From Enterobacterales bacterium (GTDB lineage Bacteria; Pseudomonadota; Gammaproteobacteria; Enterobacterales; Enterobacteriaceae): a stretch of DNA of 53,660 bases. Position 1 is the first letter of the stretch; each line of letters starts with the position of its first letter. A program made the translations under genes and the position numbers. The notes beneath the pieces were generated by a model that saw only the letters and a list, made by a program, of their open reading frames with translations, was not told the origin of the DNA and did no database searches. Below, piece after piece: positions 25,783 through 34,305 of this stretch. Location: the NCBI GenBank assembly GCA_015654925.1, contig JAATFX010000095.1:1-53660 (forward strand), given 5' to 3'.

Positions 25783-26634
25783 ATGAAAAGGATTCTTTTG
25801 GCAGGTAAATGTTTAGCCATGGTTGCGATGTTGACCTGCTGCACGTCTAATAAGCCGAATAGGCCCAAATATATCGATCGCGGCGATTACCGCGTGGATA
25901 GCGCCATCTCTTCCCGCAGCCAGAATGAAAGGGTGCGTTTCCTGGTCATGCATTACACCGCGGTCGATGATGCGGAGTCGCTGAAATTACTGACCACGGG
26001 CATGGGCAGTGCCCATTACCTGGTGCCCGTCTTGCCTGACACCAGCGACGGCAAGCCGGTGGTGCTGCAATTGGTGCCGGAGGACAAGCGGGCCTGGCAT
26101 GCCGGGGTGAGCCAGTGGAACGGGCGCGGCAACCTGAATGATACTTCTATCGGTATCGAGATCGTCAATACGGGATTTACCGAAGATGAGACGGGCAAAA
26201 CCTGGTATGACTTTCATCCGCGCCAAATCGAACTGGTCGCCAGGCTGGCCAAGGACGTGATCCGGCGTTACCAGATCAGCCCCGACAATGTCGTCGCCCA
26301 CAGCGATATCGCGCCGCAGAGGAAATACGACCCCGGTCCGTTGTTTCCATGGGCGCAGCTCGCGCAGCGCGGCGTTGGCGCCTGGCCCGATAAAACCACC
26401 GTGGACAAGTACCTGGCGGGTAGGGCGCCTGACAGCCCGGTGCCGGTAGCGCCGCTCCAGGCCGCGCTGGCCGCCTATGGCTACACGATCCCCCAAACGG
26501 GACAGCCGGATGAAGAAACCGTCCGGACGATCGGCGCGTTCCAAATGCATTACCGCCCGGCGGATTATCGCGGCGCGGCGGATGCCGAAACCGAGGCCAT
26601 CGCCCTGGCTCTGGTGGAGAAATACCGCAGTTAG
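25783..26634 (+). CDS. amiD: N-acetylmuramoyl-L-alanine amidase AmiD (lipoprotein)
   Basis: A 283-aa zinc amidase that cleaves the lactyl-L-alanine bond in peptidoglycan and anhydro-muropeptides at the outer membrane. Signal peptide ends MLTCC (lipidation at Cys19 or 20; the lipobox is atypical). The amidase_2 domain has zinc ligands His57 (VMHYTA), His173 (VVAHSDIAP) and Asp183 (KYDPGP), with Glu126 in SIGIEI. A C-terminal peptidoglycan-binding domain spans about 215-283. Blocks such as SAHYLVP, WHAGVSQW and PLFPWAQLAQRGVGAWP match E. coli AmiD. ATG 25783 is chosen because the open frame upstream runs into the preceding terminator. Confidence 0.93.
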   Translation: MKRILLAGKCLAMVAMLTCCTSNKPNRPKYIDRGDYRVDSAISSRSQNERVRFLVMHYTAVDDAESLKLLTTGMGSAHYLVPVLPDTSDGKPVVLQLVPEDKRAWHAGVSQWNGRGNLNDTSIGIEIVNTGFTEDETGKTWYDFHPRQIELVARLAKDVIRRYQISPDNVVAHSDIAPQRKYDPGPLFPWAQLAQRGVGAWPDKTTVDKYLAGRAPDSPVPVAPLQAALAAYGYTIPQTGQPDEETVRTIGAFQMHYRPADYRGAADAETEAIALALVEKYRS

Positions 26635-26852
26635 AAAGGGTTAGCCGCAACGCACGCCCTGCACGGCCGCATGTGAGAGACGTTCAACTGAGGGCCGCCC
26701 AAGGCTTGGGCGCCAGCAAACCAGCGGGTACCGCCGGCCTGCTGGCGTAATTCTGCGCGATACTTGCACAATCACTCACACAAACGGCATGCAATCAGGT
26801 AAAATAAGAAATCGTTTCAGGCGAAAAATGAAAATGCGGAGGTATACCTGTC

Positions 26853-27152
26853 ATGAATTCGAGTAATCAGCACCAAACCGAAACCAGCAGTAATCCGATA
26901 ACCACGACGTTATCAGGCGTAATAACCAAATCCCCAAGCCGTATCAAAGGCCATACCGGCCGGCCGATGGTTAAAGCCACCATCCTGGCAGAAAGCGACA
27001 AGCGCAGCTCATACCCGCTCACAGTGGTCGGGTTCGATATCATGGCGCTGGAATTGATGGCGCACCTGCGCGGTGAACGAGTGACCATCACCGGACGGAT
27101 GGAATGGAACGGTGGCTATTCGATCGTCGCCGATCAAATTATCGCGGTTTAG
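26853..27152 (+). CDS. Small OB-fold (single-strand-binding-like) protein
   Basis: 99 aa. After a polar N-terminus (1-16) comes an OB-fold-like run of strands: TTLSGVITKSPSRIKGHTGR, PMVKATILAES, YPLTVVGFDIMALELMAHLR, GERVTITGRMEW and YSIVADQIIAV. The GxV-beta ... V.G.. ..G layout resembles PriB/Ssb-type domains. No acidic SSB tail is present. It may bind ssDNA or RNA; this is inference from fold pattern. The start ATG has GGAGG at 10 nt, slightly far. Monocistronic, between amiD and the cold-shock gene. Confidence 0.6.
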   Translation: MNSSNQHQTETSSNPITTTLSGVITKSPSRIKGHTGRPMVKATILAESDKRSSYPLTVVGFDIMALELMAHLRGERVTITGRMEWNGGYSIVADQIIAV

Positions 27153-27480
27153 TTTACTGAACCAAGCCGGGGTTTCCCCCTGTTTAGCCAGAAAACCTAG
27201 TCTCGCGACCAGCCCACTACACAAGATTGGTTAAAGTTCTGTTGACCGTACTGCGTTAGGTTTTTCTGCAGCTCCCTTCAGGCTTCCACCCTCGAAATGT
27301 TATAATCTGCCACGCGAAAGAAGCCGTCAGTCCGCGTTCGCCACGGAGTATCCGCTGATACGCGCAATAATAAACGTATCTTGGATATCAATGATTTGCA
27401 CGGCTTCGTTTCGGTTTGCTTAGTACACATGCGCTAGTTTGTGAAGTTAAGAGGATGAAAAATAATTATGAAAAAAATCC
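27153..27480. other. Intergenic region upstream of the cold-shock promoter
   Basis: About 330 bp. A TATAAT at about 27301-27306 has no good -35. The A/T-rich run just before 27481 resembles an UP element for the cold-shock promoter. A 19-codon frame starting MKKILAITFS at 27468 overlaps the promoter and was not accepted as a gene. Confidence 0.4.
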
Positions 27481-27689
27481 TTGCTATAACATTCTCACTA
27501 TGTGTAAATAGCGTCATCGGTTTGTAGTACAGACCTATTTATGAATGTCATTTTAGTAAAGTTGTTCCGGCAAATGGTATATCAAAATATCGTTTCTCCG
27601 AGGAATTTCCTTCTCTAGTGCTCCCATAAGTAAATCCTGACAAGCAGACCACAATCGCCTTATGGCGGCCCTATTAAAAGGAAACAACA
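27481..27689 (+). promoter_or_regulatory. cspA-type promoter and cold-box 5' leader
   Basis: TTGCTA (27481-27486) and GTAAAT (27504-27509) are spaced 17 bp. The transcript would start near 27516 with CGGTTTG followed by TGTAGTACAGA at 27523-27533, matching 9 of 11 bases of the E. coli cspA cold box TGACGTACAGA, with flanking CGGTTTG and ACC also shared. The leader is then about 170 nt, close to the 159 nt of cspA. Near its end CAATCGCC-TTAT-GGCGGCC forms a hairpin just before the AAGGA ribosome site, as in the cspA thermosensor leader. Confidence 0.75.
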
Positions 27690-27902
27690 ATGTCTAACAA
27701 AATGACTGGTTCAGTAAAATGGTTTGATGCTGGTAAAGGTTTTGGTTTTATCACCCCTGCTGACGGTAGCAAAGATGTGTTCGTTCACTTCTCTGCAATC
27801 CAGAGCAATGATTTCAAAACCCTGGACGAAGGCCAACAGGTCGAGTTCAACATCGAACAAGGCCAGAAAGGCCCGTCTGCAACTAACGTTGTGGCGCTGT
27901 AA
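27690..27902 (+). CDS. CspA-family cold-shock protein
   Basis: A 70-aa single cold-shock domain RNA chaperone. RNP1 KGFGFI and RNP2 VFVHFSAI are intact. The sequence ([40 protein letters not shown]) is closest to the CspA/B/G group. The long cold-box leader indicates cold induction, unlike the constitutive cspE later in the window. Ribosome site AAGGA 8 nt upstream. It ends before a canonical terminator. Exact paralogue name cannot be set from sequence reading. Confidence 0.93.
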   Translation: MSNKMTGSVKWFDAGKGFGFITPADGSKDVFVHFSAIQSNDFKTLDEGQQVEFNIEQGQKGPSATNVVAL

Positions 27903-27997
27903 TTTATTACAGACAGGCTCAGGTAAAGTGCTTGCGATAGCGATGATGGCTCAGGCCGGAGCAGCCAAGTTACTCTAACCGGACCGAAAAAATTATA

Positions 27998-28025
27998 AAC
28001 CCCGACTCTGTCGGGGTTTTTTTTT
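27998..28025 (+). terminator. Rho-independent terminator of the cold-shock gene
   Basis: Stem AACCCCGAC/GTCGGGGTT (9 bp) with a 3-nt loop followed by a T run of at least seven. Canonical and strong. Confidence 0.95.
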
Positions 28026-28166
28026 GCCTTATATTCCATCGGCAGTTCCCGACCCGGTTCCGGGGCCGACATTAACTCGGGAAAGCGGCGCGGACCGCCA
28101 ATATGCTTTTAACAATCTCAGGCTTTTAATGCTAAAATTCCGCTTCGACTTTATAAGGATATGGGT

Positions 28167-28661
28167 ATGATAAAAAATATTGTCACGGGTCTGGCGGTGA
28201 TTACCCTGATCGGATGCGCCGGTTATGCCGACTATTCCTCGGTGGCGCAAACGCCGGCCCCTGCTGATGTGGCCGGGGTATGGATGAGCGACGGGCCGCA
28301 AAAACGGCTGGCCAGCCCGGAAGCGATTGCCAGTCTTATTGTTAATCGGGCCGGGGACACGCTGGACTGCCGCCAATGGCAGAGCACCATCGCGCGGCGC
28401 GGCAAGCTGACCTGGCGCGGCGAGCAGCTTTATAACGTCAACGTTAAAAACGAATATAGAGATATCACCGTGGCCAATGGCGTCATGTCCTATGACGGCA
28501 TGAAGCTGCGCCGGGCGGCTAAGCCCACGGTTGAGTGCCAGGCCCACGTGGTTTATGCCAATGGTGATTATGTGTTTGCCGATGGGGGCAGCGTGCAGCC
28601 GCCGGCCGTTAAATCCCATAAAAAAGCCAGCGGCGTGCAAAGGAAAGATAAGAAAAATTAA
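28167..28661 (+). CDS. yedD: YedD-like lipoprotein
   Basis: A 164-aa lipoprotein with signal peptide and lipobox LIGC (Cys17). The block TPAPADVAGVWMSDGPQKRL, SPEAIASLIVNRAGDTLDCR QW and the later YDGMKLRRAAKPTVEC match E. coli YedD, whose function is unclear (envelope, Rcs-linked in some reports). The C-terminus here is longer and Lys-rich (SHKKASGVQRKDKKN). ATG 28167 is chosen over the ATG two codons earlier because AAGGA then lies 7 nt away. Monocistronic, followed by a hairpin terminator. Confidence 0.88.
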   Translation: MIKNIVTGLAVITLIGCAGYADYSSVAQTPAPADVAGVWMSDGPQKRLASPEAIASLIVNRAGDTLDCRQWQSTIARRGKLTWRGEQLYNVNVKNEYRDITVANGVMSYDGMKLRRAAKPTVECQAHVVYANGDYVFADGGSVQPPAVKSHKKASGVQRKDKKN

Positions 28662-28687
28662 TCGCGCCGCCTGGCCTTGGCATCTTG

Positions 28688-28724
28688 GTCCCGACTAGCG
28701 CAGCGCGTCGGGACGGTTATTTTT
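28688..28724 (+). terminator. Terminator between yedD and the convergent MFS gene
   Basis: Stem GTCCCGAC/GTCGGGAC (8 bp), 11-nt loop, then GGTTATTTTT. The T run overlaps the last codons of the convergent MFS gene. Confidence 0.75.
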
Positions 28725-30021
28725 CCGCAATCGGTTCTTTAAGAATAAAACCATAGCTGAATGCGCCGACCAGCAACAACACCGCGCCGGAAAGAAAAAC
28801 ATAGGTGAAATTACCGGTAATATCCAGGATGAGCCCCGCCACCACCGGCGCCAGCGCGGCACCGATAAATCCGCCGAAGTTCTGGATCGAACCCAGCGAT
28901 CCTACCGAGCCGCTGGGCGCCACGTCGGTTGCCAGCGTCCAGATAGCCCCCGAAGGAAGCTGGGCGGCAAAATAACCAACGGCCAACAGCAAGATGCACA
29001 GCGGCGTACTTGTAATAAACGGCACCGGCGCGACGGCGCAGGCGGCAATCACCGCTCCGCCGACGATGGGTATCTTGCGTGCGGTAATGGCTTTCATACC
29101 GTTGCGGATCAACCGATCAGACAGCCAACCGCCGATCAGTACGCCGAAAATGCCGACAAAAAACGGTATCGCCGCCACCCAGCCGGTGGTCATCAGGCTC
29201 ATATGGCGGTCGTGCTCCAGATAACGCGGCAACCAGGTAAGATAAACCCATACGGTGAAATAAATACCGAAACAGCCGATAACCATTCCCCAGGTGGATC
29301 GCTCGCGAAACAGCGATCCCCAACTGCGGGTCGGGGTAGCCATGCCGGTGGCGGCATCGACGGGGAGTTCCTTGATCTCTTGCAGTTCATGGGCGTCCGG
29401 GTCGCGGTAAAGTTTCAGCCAACATGCCAGGATCAGCAGCCCCAGCGCGCCGATTACCACAAACATGCCGCGCCATCCCAGGGTGAGCATCAGGATGGTT
29501 AATAACGGCGGCGCGATGGCGTTGGCGATTTGTGAGCCGGTATTAAATATCGACGTCGGCAGGCCGCGCTCTTCTTTGGCGAACCAGGCGTTGGTGACTT
29601 TAATCCCGGAAGTAAAAAAGGGCGATTCCGTTACCCCTAATAGCATCCGTAGGGCATAAAATACGCCGAACCCATTGACCAGCGAGCATAATATAGTGAC
29701 CAGGGACCAGCCGCCCGCGGCAAAAGAAAATAGCTTTTTCGGGCCATATTTATCCACCAAATAACCGGCGGGCAGATTGGCCAGCGCATAAGGCCATAAA
29801 AAAGCCGAGAGCAGCAGCCCCATTTGCAGGGATGATAAACCAAATTCCCCGGCAATGGTGGAATTAGCGACGCTGAGATTGGCGCGATCCAGATAATTGG
29901 TAATGGCGGCCAGCAAAATAACAATAACCAGATACCAGCGTAATCGCGATCCGGCTATTTTTCGGGGTGCGGTTTTACTGGCGCCGGGGTGTAGGGCCGT
30001 AGACGTCGTGGTTCTTCTCAT
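28717..30021 (-). CDS. MFS transporter, anion:cation symporter (sugar-acid) family
   Basis: A 434-aa twelve-helix permease. The N-terminus RWYLVIVILLAAITNYLDRA, then NLSVA with the following QMGLLLSAFLWPYALANLPAGYLVDKYGPK, is the classical ACS-family (ExuT/GudP/DgoT) opening. These proteins import sugar acids such as hexuronates, aldarates or galactonate with protons. The AGAGG ribosome site is 9 nt before the ATG. It is the last gene of the minus-strand dhaK-dhaL-aldolase-MFS operon, 88 bp after the aldolase, and likely imports that pathway's substrate. The substrate is unknown. Confidence 0.92.
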   Translation of the reverse strand: MRRTTTSTALHPGASKTAPRKIAGSRLRWYLVIVILLAAITNYLDRANLSVANSTIAGEFGLSSLQMGLLLSAFLWPYALANLPAGYLVDKYGPKKLFSFAAGGWSLVTILCSLVNGFGVFYALRMLLGVTESPFFTSGIKVTNAWFAKEERGLPTSIFNTGSQIANAIAPPLLTILMLTLGWRGMFVVIGALGLLILACWLKLYRDPDAHELQEIKELPVDAATGMATPTRSWGSLFRERSTWGMVIGCFGIYFTVWVYLTWLPRYLEHDRHMSLMTTGWVAAIPFFVGIFGVLIGGWLSDRLIRNGMKAITARKIPIVGGAVIAACAVAPVPFITSTPLCILLLAVGYFAAQLPSGAIWTLATDVAPSGSVGSLGSIQNFGGFIGAALAPVVAGLILDITGNFTYVFLSGAVLLLVGAFSYGFILKEPIAEK

Positions 30022-30109
30022 ATCAAATTACCTCTAATCATGGGCATGACTATGGAGAAGTACATTATAATTTTTTTAATCAGGTAAAATATCGATTAAA
30101 TACAGCGGT

Positions 30110-31009
30110 TTAAAATCCGCTTTCCCCCTGAAGCTGCTCTAGCTTATTTCTCAGGATGGCTATCTCATCCGCGGGCAAATCCAATTGCGGCGCCCGCATA
30201 ACGCCGGCGTCTATACCGCGATATTTCAGTCCTTCTTTGAAATAGGACATATTGCTGCCGTTACGTAACAATTCACAAAATTTATTGGCGATTTTTTGCG
30301 CCCGGCGCGCCGCGATAATATCTCCCTGTACAAAAGCGTTATAGACCGCCAGGAAAGGTTCGGGATAAACGCACGACACTCCGGATACCACGCCGTCACA
30401 ACCCATGGCCAATGCGGGCAAGAATAACCGGTCCGCACCGACGACCACCGAAAATTGGCTGTCATTAATGGCCAGATAGTTATTCACCATTAAATAGTCC
30501 GGGAAGCTGTATTTAATTCCTACGACATTCGGGCATTGTTCGGCAATTTGCTGCGCCAGTTCAGCGGATAAATTGTTGGCCGCACATTGAGGGATATTAT
30601 ATAAATAGACCGGAAAGTCATCCGGGACCGCGCGGGCGACGTTAATGAAATAGGTCGCCAGTTCGCGATCGTTTGCGCCAAAAAACGCCGGCGTAACTAC
30701 GCCGATCCCGTCGGCGCCGGCATCATAGGCATGACGGGCCAGCGCGAGGGTTTCCGCCTGGGACATCGCCCCGACGTGGATATACGCAGTGGCGCGGCCG
30801 TTATTGCGCGAAATCACCGTTTCGGCGACCCGCTTGCGTTCCTGCTCGCTTAACCGGAGCATCTCGCCGGTGGTGCCCAAGGGATACAGGCAGTGCACGC
30901 CTTTGGTCACCAGAAACTCGGTTAATTGTCCCACGGATTCATAATTAACCGAGCCGTCCTGATTAAACGGCGTCACCATGGCGGTGGTAATACCCTGAAG
31001 TTTTTTCAT
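30110..31009 (-). CDS. DapA/NanA-family class I aldolase or synthase
   Basis: A 299-aa TIM-barrel enzyme of the dihydrodipicolinate synthase / N-acetylneuraminate lyase family. The pyruvate-binding GTTGE is at about 45-49, Tyr137 in VYLYNIPQ, and the Schiff-base Lys166 in GIKYSF. The family condenses or cleaves 2-keto acids with an aldehyde. In this sugar-kinase operon, cleavage of a 2-keto-3-deoxy sugar acid or similar is more likely than lysine synthesis; that is inference. Of two adjacent ATGs, the second (31009) has the better distance (6 nt) to GAGG. It sits 89 bp after dhaL. Confidence 0.92.
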   Translation of the reverse strand: MKKLQGITTAMVTPFNQDGSVNYESVGQLTEFLVTKGVHCLYPLGTTGEMLRLSEQERKRVAETVISRNNGRATAYIHVGAMSQAETLALARHAYDAGADGIGVVTPAFFGANDRELATYFINVARAVPDDFPVYLYNIPQCAANNLSAELAQQIAEQCPNVVGIKYSFPDYLMVNNYLAINDSQFSVVVGADRLFLPALAMGCDGVVSGVSCVYPEPFLAVYNAFVQGDIIAARRAQKIANKFCELLRNGSNMSYFKEGLKYRGIDAGVMRAPQLDLPADEIAILRNKLEQLQGESGF

Positions 31010-31101
31010 CATATGCCTCGTTAGCTGTTAGGTGTTTTATCAGTAGGAAATCCTGGCCAAAACCGGTGCGGCATGCCGGGATAATCATTGCCGCGAGGCG
31101 C

Positions 31102-31743
31102 TTAGCCCGCGCGGACGAACTCATCGAGCACGTGAAACAAAATCACCGCCACGGCCCCCCCGGGATCGGGGATGCCCCGGCTCTTTTCTATAAAGCAGGC
31201 GGCTTTGCCCTGTTGCGGCACCATGGCGCGGGTCGCTTCCAGCCCCGCCTGAGCGGCCAGATAAGCGGCATTGACCCCTTCGCTCAGCGGGGACTGCCGG
31301 GCTACCGACAGATGCAGCGCCTGCGAGGCGGGCAGTAAAACATCCAGCACCGTTTTATCCCCAGGCTGAGCTTTGCCGCGTTCGCCGATGCCTTGGGTAA
31401 AAGCGGTAAAAAACAGCGCCAGCGCCGGGCCATCCAACCGGGCGGTATCGTCGGGCAGCGCTTTGCCGCCGCGCATAAAACCCGTCGCCATAAGCGTACC
31501 CATGGTGGATGGGGCGGCCTTGGCCATGGCGATCCCGCACTGGATCAGCAGTTTTTCAATTCCCGCGCCGACAGCGGGTTCCACCTGGGTGGCGGCGGCA
31601 AACGCCTTTTGCATGGTAATGCCCAGGTCGCCGTCGCCAACCTGTTGATCCAGATTAATTAACGCTTCCCGCTGGCGGCTCAGTTCGGCATACCAGGCGG
31701 CGATTAATTGCCGGCAATCGGCCGGGGATAAATACATTTTCAT
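31102..31743 (-). CDS. dhaL: Dihydroxyacetone-kinase-type subunit DhaL
   Basis: A 213-aa all-helical nucleotide-binding subunit. DQQVGDGDLGITMQKAF (32-48) supplies the Asp ligands (D32, D37, D39) of the Mg-nucleotide, and APSTMGTLMATGFMRGG is the conserved helix around the phosphates. In PTS-type systems DhaL keeps ADP bound and is recharged by DhaM; no dhaM lies in the window. It may use ATP directly or a DhaM from elsewhere. ATG 31743 has AAGGA 6 nt upstream, and the gene starts 15 bp after dhaK. Confidence 0.9.
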   Translation of the reverse strand: MKMYLSPADCRQLIAAWYAELSRQREALINLDQQVGDGDLGITMQKAFAAATQVEPAVGAGIEKLLIQCGIAMAKAAPSTMGTLMATGFMRGGKALPDDTARLDGPALALFFTAFTQGIGERGKAQPGDKTVLDVLLPASQALHLSVARQSPLSEGVNAAYLAAQAGLEATRAMVPQQGKAACFIEKSRGIPDPGGAVAVILFHVLDEFVRAG

Positions 31744-31758
31744 CTTGGGTCCTTGCGA

Positions 31759-32772
31759 TCATGGCGCCAATGGGAGCTGGGTAAAGAAGGGGGTATGAGC
31801 CGGTTGTGCCAAATAACCCGCTAATTCATCATCCAGTTTGCACACCGATAATGAAAAACCGGTCATCTCCATGGCGGTGGCGTATTCGCCGCAATAAACA
31901 TGAAATACGGGGATCCGGCGTTCCGCCAGGAGCTGGTGGACGCGGCGGTAGAGTATATAGAGTTCATCTTGCGGGGTGGCGCCTAGCCCGTTGAGTAACA
32001 CCGCCGCCCGATCTCCCGGCTGGAAAGTCAGTTCGTCCAATAACATCGGCAAAATACGATCGATGATGCGATCGGCGCTGTCCCGGGACTGGGTCAGAAT
32101 GCCGGGTTCGCCGTGAATCCCCATCCCGATTTCCATTTCGTCCTCGGCGACCGAAAAAGCCGGGCTGCCTACCTCGGGAATGATGCAAGGGGATAATGCC
32201 ACGCCCAGCGTTTTGGTCGCTGCCCCGGCCAGGTTCGCCAGCCGCCCCACTTCGTGCAGCGGCAACCCGCGCGCCGCGGCGGCGCCGGCGATTTTATACA
32301 TAAAAAATATACCGGCGACGCCGCGACGTTTGGACTGGCGTTCCAGCGGGGCCGAGCCTACATCATCGGCGCCGATGACTTTGGCGGTCTGGATATCCTC
32401 GAAATCAGCCAGTTCGGCCGCCATATCGAAATTCAAAATATCGCCGCTGTAATTGCCGAACAGATAAAGCACGCCGGCCCCCTGATCCACCGCTTTGGTG
32501 ACATTGAGAATTTGTTCCGCCGAGGGCGACTGAAAGACGTCGCCGACCGCGCAGCCGTCCAGCAGACCGTCGCCCACATAGCCGAGGAATAATGGCAAAT
32601 GGCCCGAGCCGCCCCCGGTGACCAGCCCGACTTTGCCCGGTTTGACCGCCTGGGCGGTAACCAGGCAATGTAAGTCATCATTAACATAAGTAAGCTGCCG
32701 TGGGTGGGCATAATAAATACCGGCCAGCATTTCCAGGACATAGTCGGCAGGCGTATTAATAAATTTTTTCAT
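31759..32772 (-). CDS. dhaK: Dihydroxyacetone-kinase-type subunit DhaK
   Basis: A 337-aa substrate-binding subunit. GGGSGHLP (53-60) and the conserved His220 in GMGIHGEPG, which binds the ketose carbonyl covalently, are intact; the C-terminal NGLGATP..E motif is present. Homologues phosphorylate dihydroxyacetone, but related kinases act on erythrulose, erythrose or other short sugars. Operon context with an aldolase and a sugar-acid transporter points to a C3/C4 cleavage product. First gene of the operon; GAGGTGAT ribosome site; a CRP site lies about 140 bp upstream. Confidence 0.9.
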   Translation of the reverse strand: MKKFINTPADYVLEMLAGIYYAHPRQLTYVNDDLHCLVTAQAVKPGKVGLVTGGGSGHLPLFLGYVGDGLLDGCAVGDVFQSPSAEQILNVTKAVDQGAGVLYLFGNYSGDILNFDMAAELADFEDIQTAKVIGADDVGSAPLERQSKRRGVAGIFFMYKIAGAAAARGLPLHEVGRLANLAGAATKTLGVALSPCIIPEVGSPAFSVAEDEMEIGMGIHGEPGILTQSRDSADRIIDRILPMLLDELTFQPGDRAAVLLNGLGATPQDELYILYRRVHQLLAERRIPVFHVYCGEYATAMEMTGFSLSVCKLDDELAGYLAQPAHTPFFTQLPLAP

Positions 32773-32848
32773 GGGCTTATCACCTCGGCACCCCGAACCT
32801 GCTTCAGGGAATAAAAATATTAAGAAGACGTATTGAACGGGATAATGG

Positions 32849-32859
32849 TAGCGCCGCTA
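32849..32859. promoter_or_regulatory. Possible LacI-family operator
   Basis: TAGCG-C-CGCTA is an 11-bp near-perfect palindrome with a central CG-rich core, the style of LacI-family half-sites. It lies 77 bp upstream of dhaK in the divergent region facing the LacI regulator gene. Weak evidence. Confidence 0.35.
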
Positions 32860-32907
32860 AAAGGTGTAAACTAAAATTTTACTAAAAAAATAGTATGGAT
32901 TTTAATT

Positions 32908-32923
32908 TGTGAGAGGAATCACA
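32908..32923. promoter_or_regulatory. CRP-cAMP binding site
   Basis: TGTGA-GAGGAA-TCACA is an exact match to the CRP core TGTGA-N6-TCACA, with AATT on the left flank. It sits between dhaK (136 bp away) and the divergent lacI-type gene (95 bp away), so both may be under catabolite control. Confidence 0.85.
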
Positions 32924-33018
32924 CGCCCTACATTTTTATAAAAAATTGGCCAAGTTTTGCGTCACATTTTTTTATATTTGTGATGTTATTGCCATAAGGC
33001 AAAAAATAAGGGGTCGCC

Positions 33019-34089
33019 ATGGCGAAGTTAAAGGATATCGCGCGTCGCGCCGGAGTGTCGATAAGTGCGGTTTCGATCGCCCTGAACGGCAAGCGCGGCC
33101 TGGGCATAGCGACCCGTGAACGTATACTGCAAATTGCCCATGAGCTTGACTATCACTCCTGCGCCGCGCGCAAAGAGCACTTTCGAGGAGTGATCCGTTT
33201 TTTGAAAATTGCCCTGCACGGCAATACGGTCAATGAAGCCCATAGTCTTTTTATCAGCGGCTATATCGACGGAATGATTGAACAAGCCGGGAAAGGTAAT
33301 TTTTCCCTGGAAGTTGTGGCGTATGAGGGAATAAGCGTGCCGGAGGTGGTTGAAAAGCAACGCTATACCAAACCGGTGGCGGGATTGATTATTTTAGGCA
33401 CCGAATTTGAGCAAGGAGATTTTATTGCGCTTAAATACCTGAATGTCCCTTTTGTCATTATTGATAATATAAATGACTTTTTACCCTACGATTTTGTCAA
33501 TATGAATAATCGCAGCGCGGTATATAAAGTCCTGAACTGTTTTCAGCGCACCGGCTTAACGGATATCGGTTTGATTACCAGCGATGCCCATACGCCGAAT
33601 TTCGCCCAGCGCACCGCGGCCTTTCATGAATTGGTCGGCCAGGTGGGGCTGCGGTTCGACCCCCGGCATACGCTGAGCGTCAATTCGACCTTTGAAGCCG
33701 CCTACCAGGCCATGAAACGCCATCTGACGGCGGGCAATTCATTGGCGCAGGGTTATTTCTGCGTCAACGATATCATTGCCTGCGGCTGCATCAAGGCCCT
33801 CAAGGAACATGGGCTGCGGGTGCCGGAAGATATCTCGATGATCGGTTTTGACGACTTGCCGATTTCGGCGGTCATGGACCCTCCGCTGACCACCATCCAG
33901 GTGTTTAATAAAAAAATCGGCGCCGCGGCCCTGGATTTATTGCAGCATCGCCTGGAAACGGGACGCAGCCAGTTTCATACCAATATCCTGATTTGCGGCG
34001 CGTTGGTTAAACGCCAAAGCGTTAGGGAAATAAATCCGGCCCGGCCCGCTCACCCGCGCGCAACCCTGGACGGCTCGCCCGCGCGCTAA
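33019..34089 (+). CDS. LacI-family transcriptional regulator
   Basis: A 356-aa regulator. N-terminal LacI helix-turn-helix (LKDIARRAGVSISAVSIALN) is followed by hinge and a periplasmic-binding-like ligand domain with IIGFDDLPISAVMDPPLTTI, the classical C-terminal block. A slightly unusual hinge (HSCAARKEHFRGVIRFLKIA) and a C-terminal tail rich in Pro/Arg are present. It is divergent from dhaK and separated by a region with the CRP site and a small palindrome. It should sense an intermediate or substrate of the dhaKL-aldolase pathway. AAGGGG precedes the ATG by 6 nt. Confidence 0.93.
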   Translation: MAKLKDIARRAGVSISAVSIALNGKRGLGIATRERILQIAHELDYHSCAARKEHFRGVIRFLKIALHGNTVNEAHSLFISGYIDGMIEQAGKGNFSLEVVAYEGISVPEVVEKQRYTKPVAGLIILGTEFEQGDFIALKYLNVPFVIIDNINDFLPYDFVNMNNRSAVYKVLNCFQRTGLTDIGLITSDAHTPNFAQRTAAFHELVGQVGLRFDPRHTLSVNSTFEAAYQAMKRHLTAGNSLAQGYFCVNDIIACGCIKALKEHGLRVPEDISMIGFDDLPISAVMDPPLTTIQVFNKKIGAAALDLLQHRLETGRSQFHTNILICGALVKRQSVREINPARPAHPRATLDGSPAR

Positions 34090-34305
34090 CCGCTGGCCGA
34101 GCTGAAAGGGCCATGTATAGCGTGGTGCGCAACAAATGTTTCAGTGCGCCCCCGGGGTGCAAGCGCGGCGGTCAACCGCAGATTCCACATCCCTGGGCGC
34201 GCCAATCCCAATTAAAACAGCTGATTATAATGATGGCACCTTCCTTGCTTAGGTTAATGGCACAGAGAAAGGGGCAGCGATTGTCTCCGGAGAGAGGCCA
34301 TTATT

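Noticed and set aside
27468..27527. 19-codon ORF MKKILAITFSLCVNSVIGL as a leader peptide or signal-peptide remnant
   Set aside because: It overlaps the predicted cold-shock promoter and cold box, which explain the sequence better.
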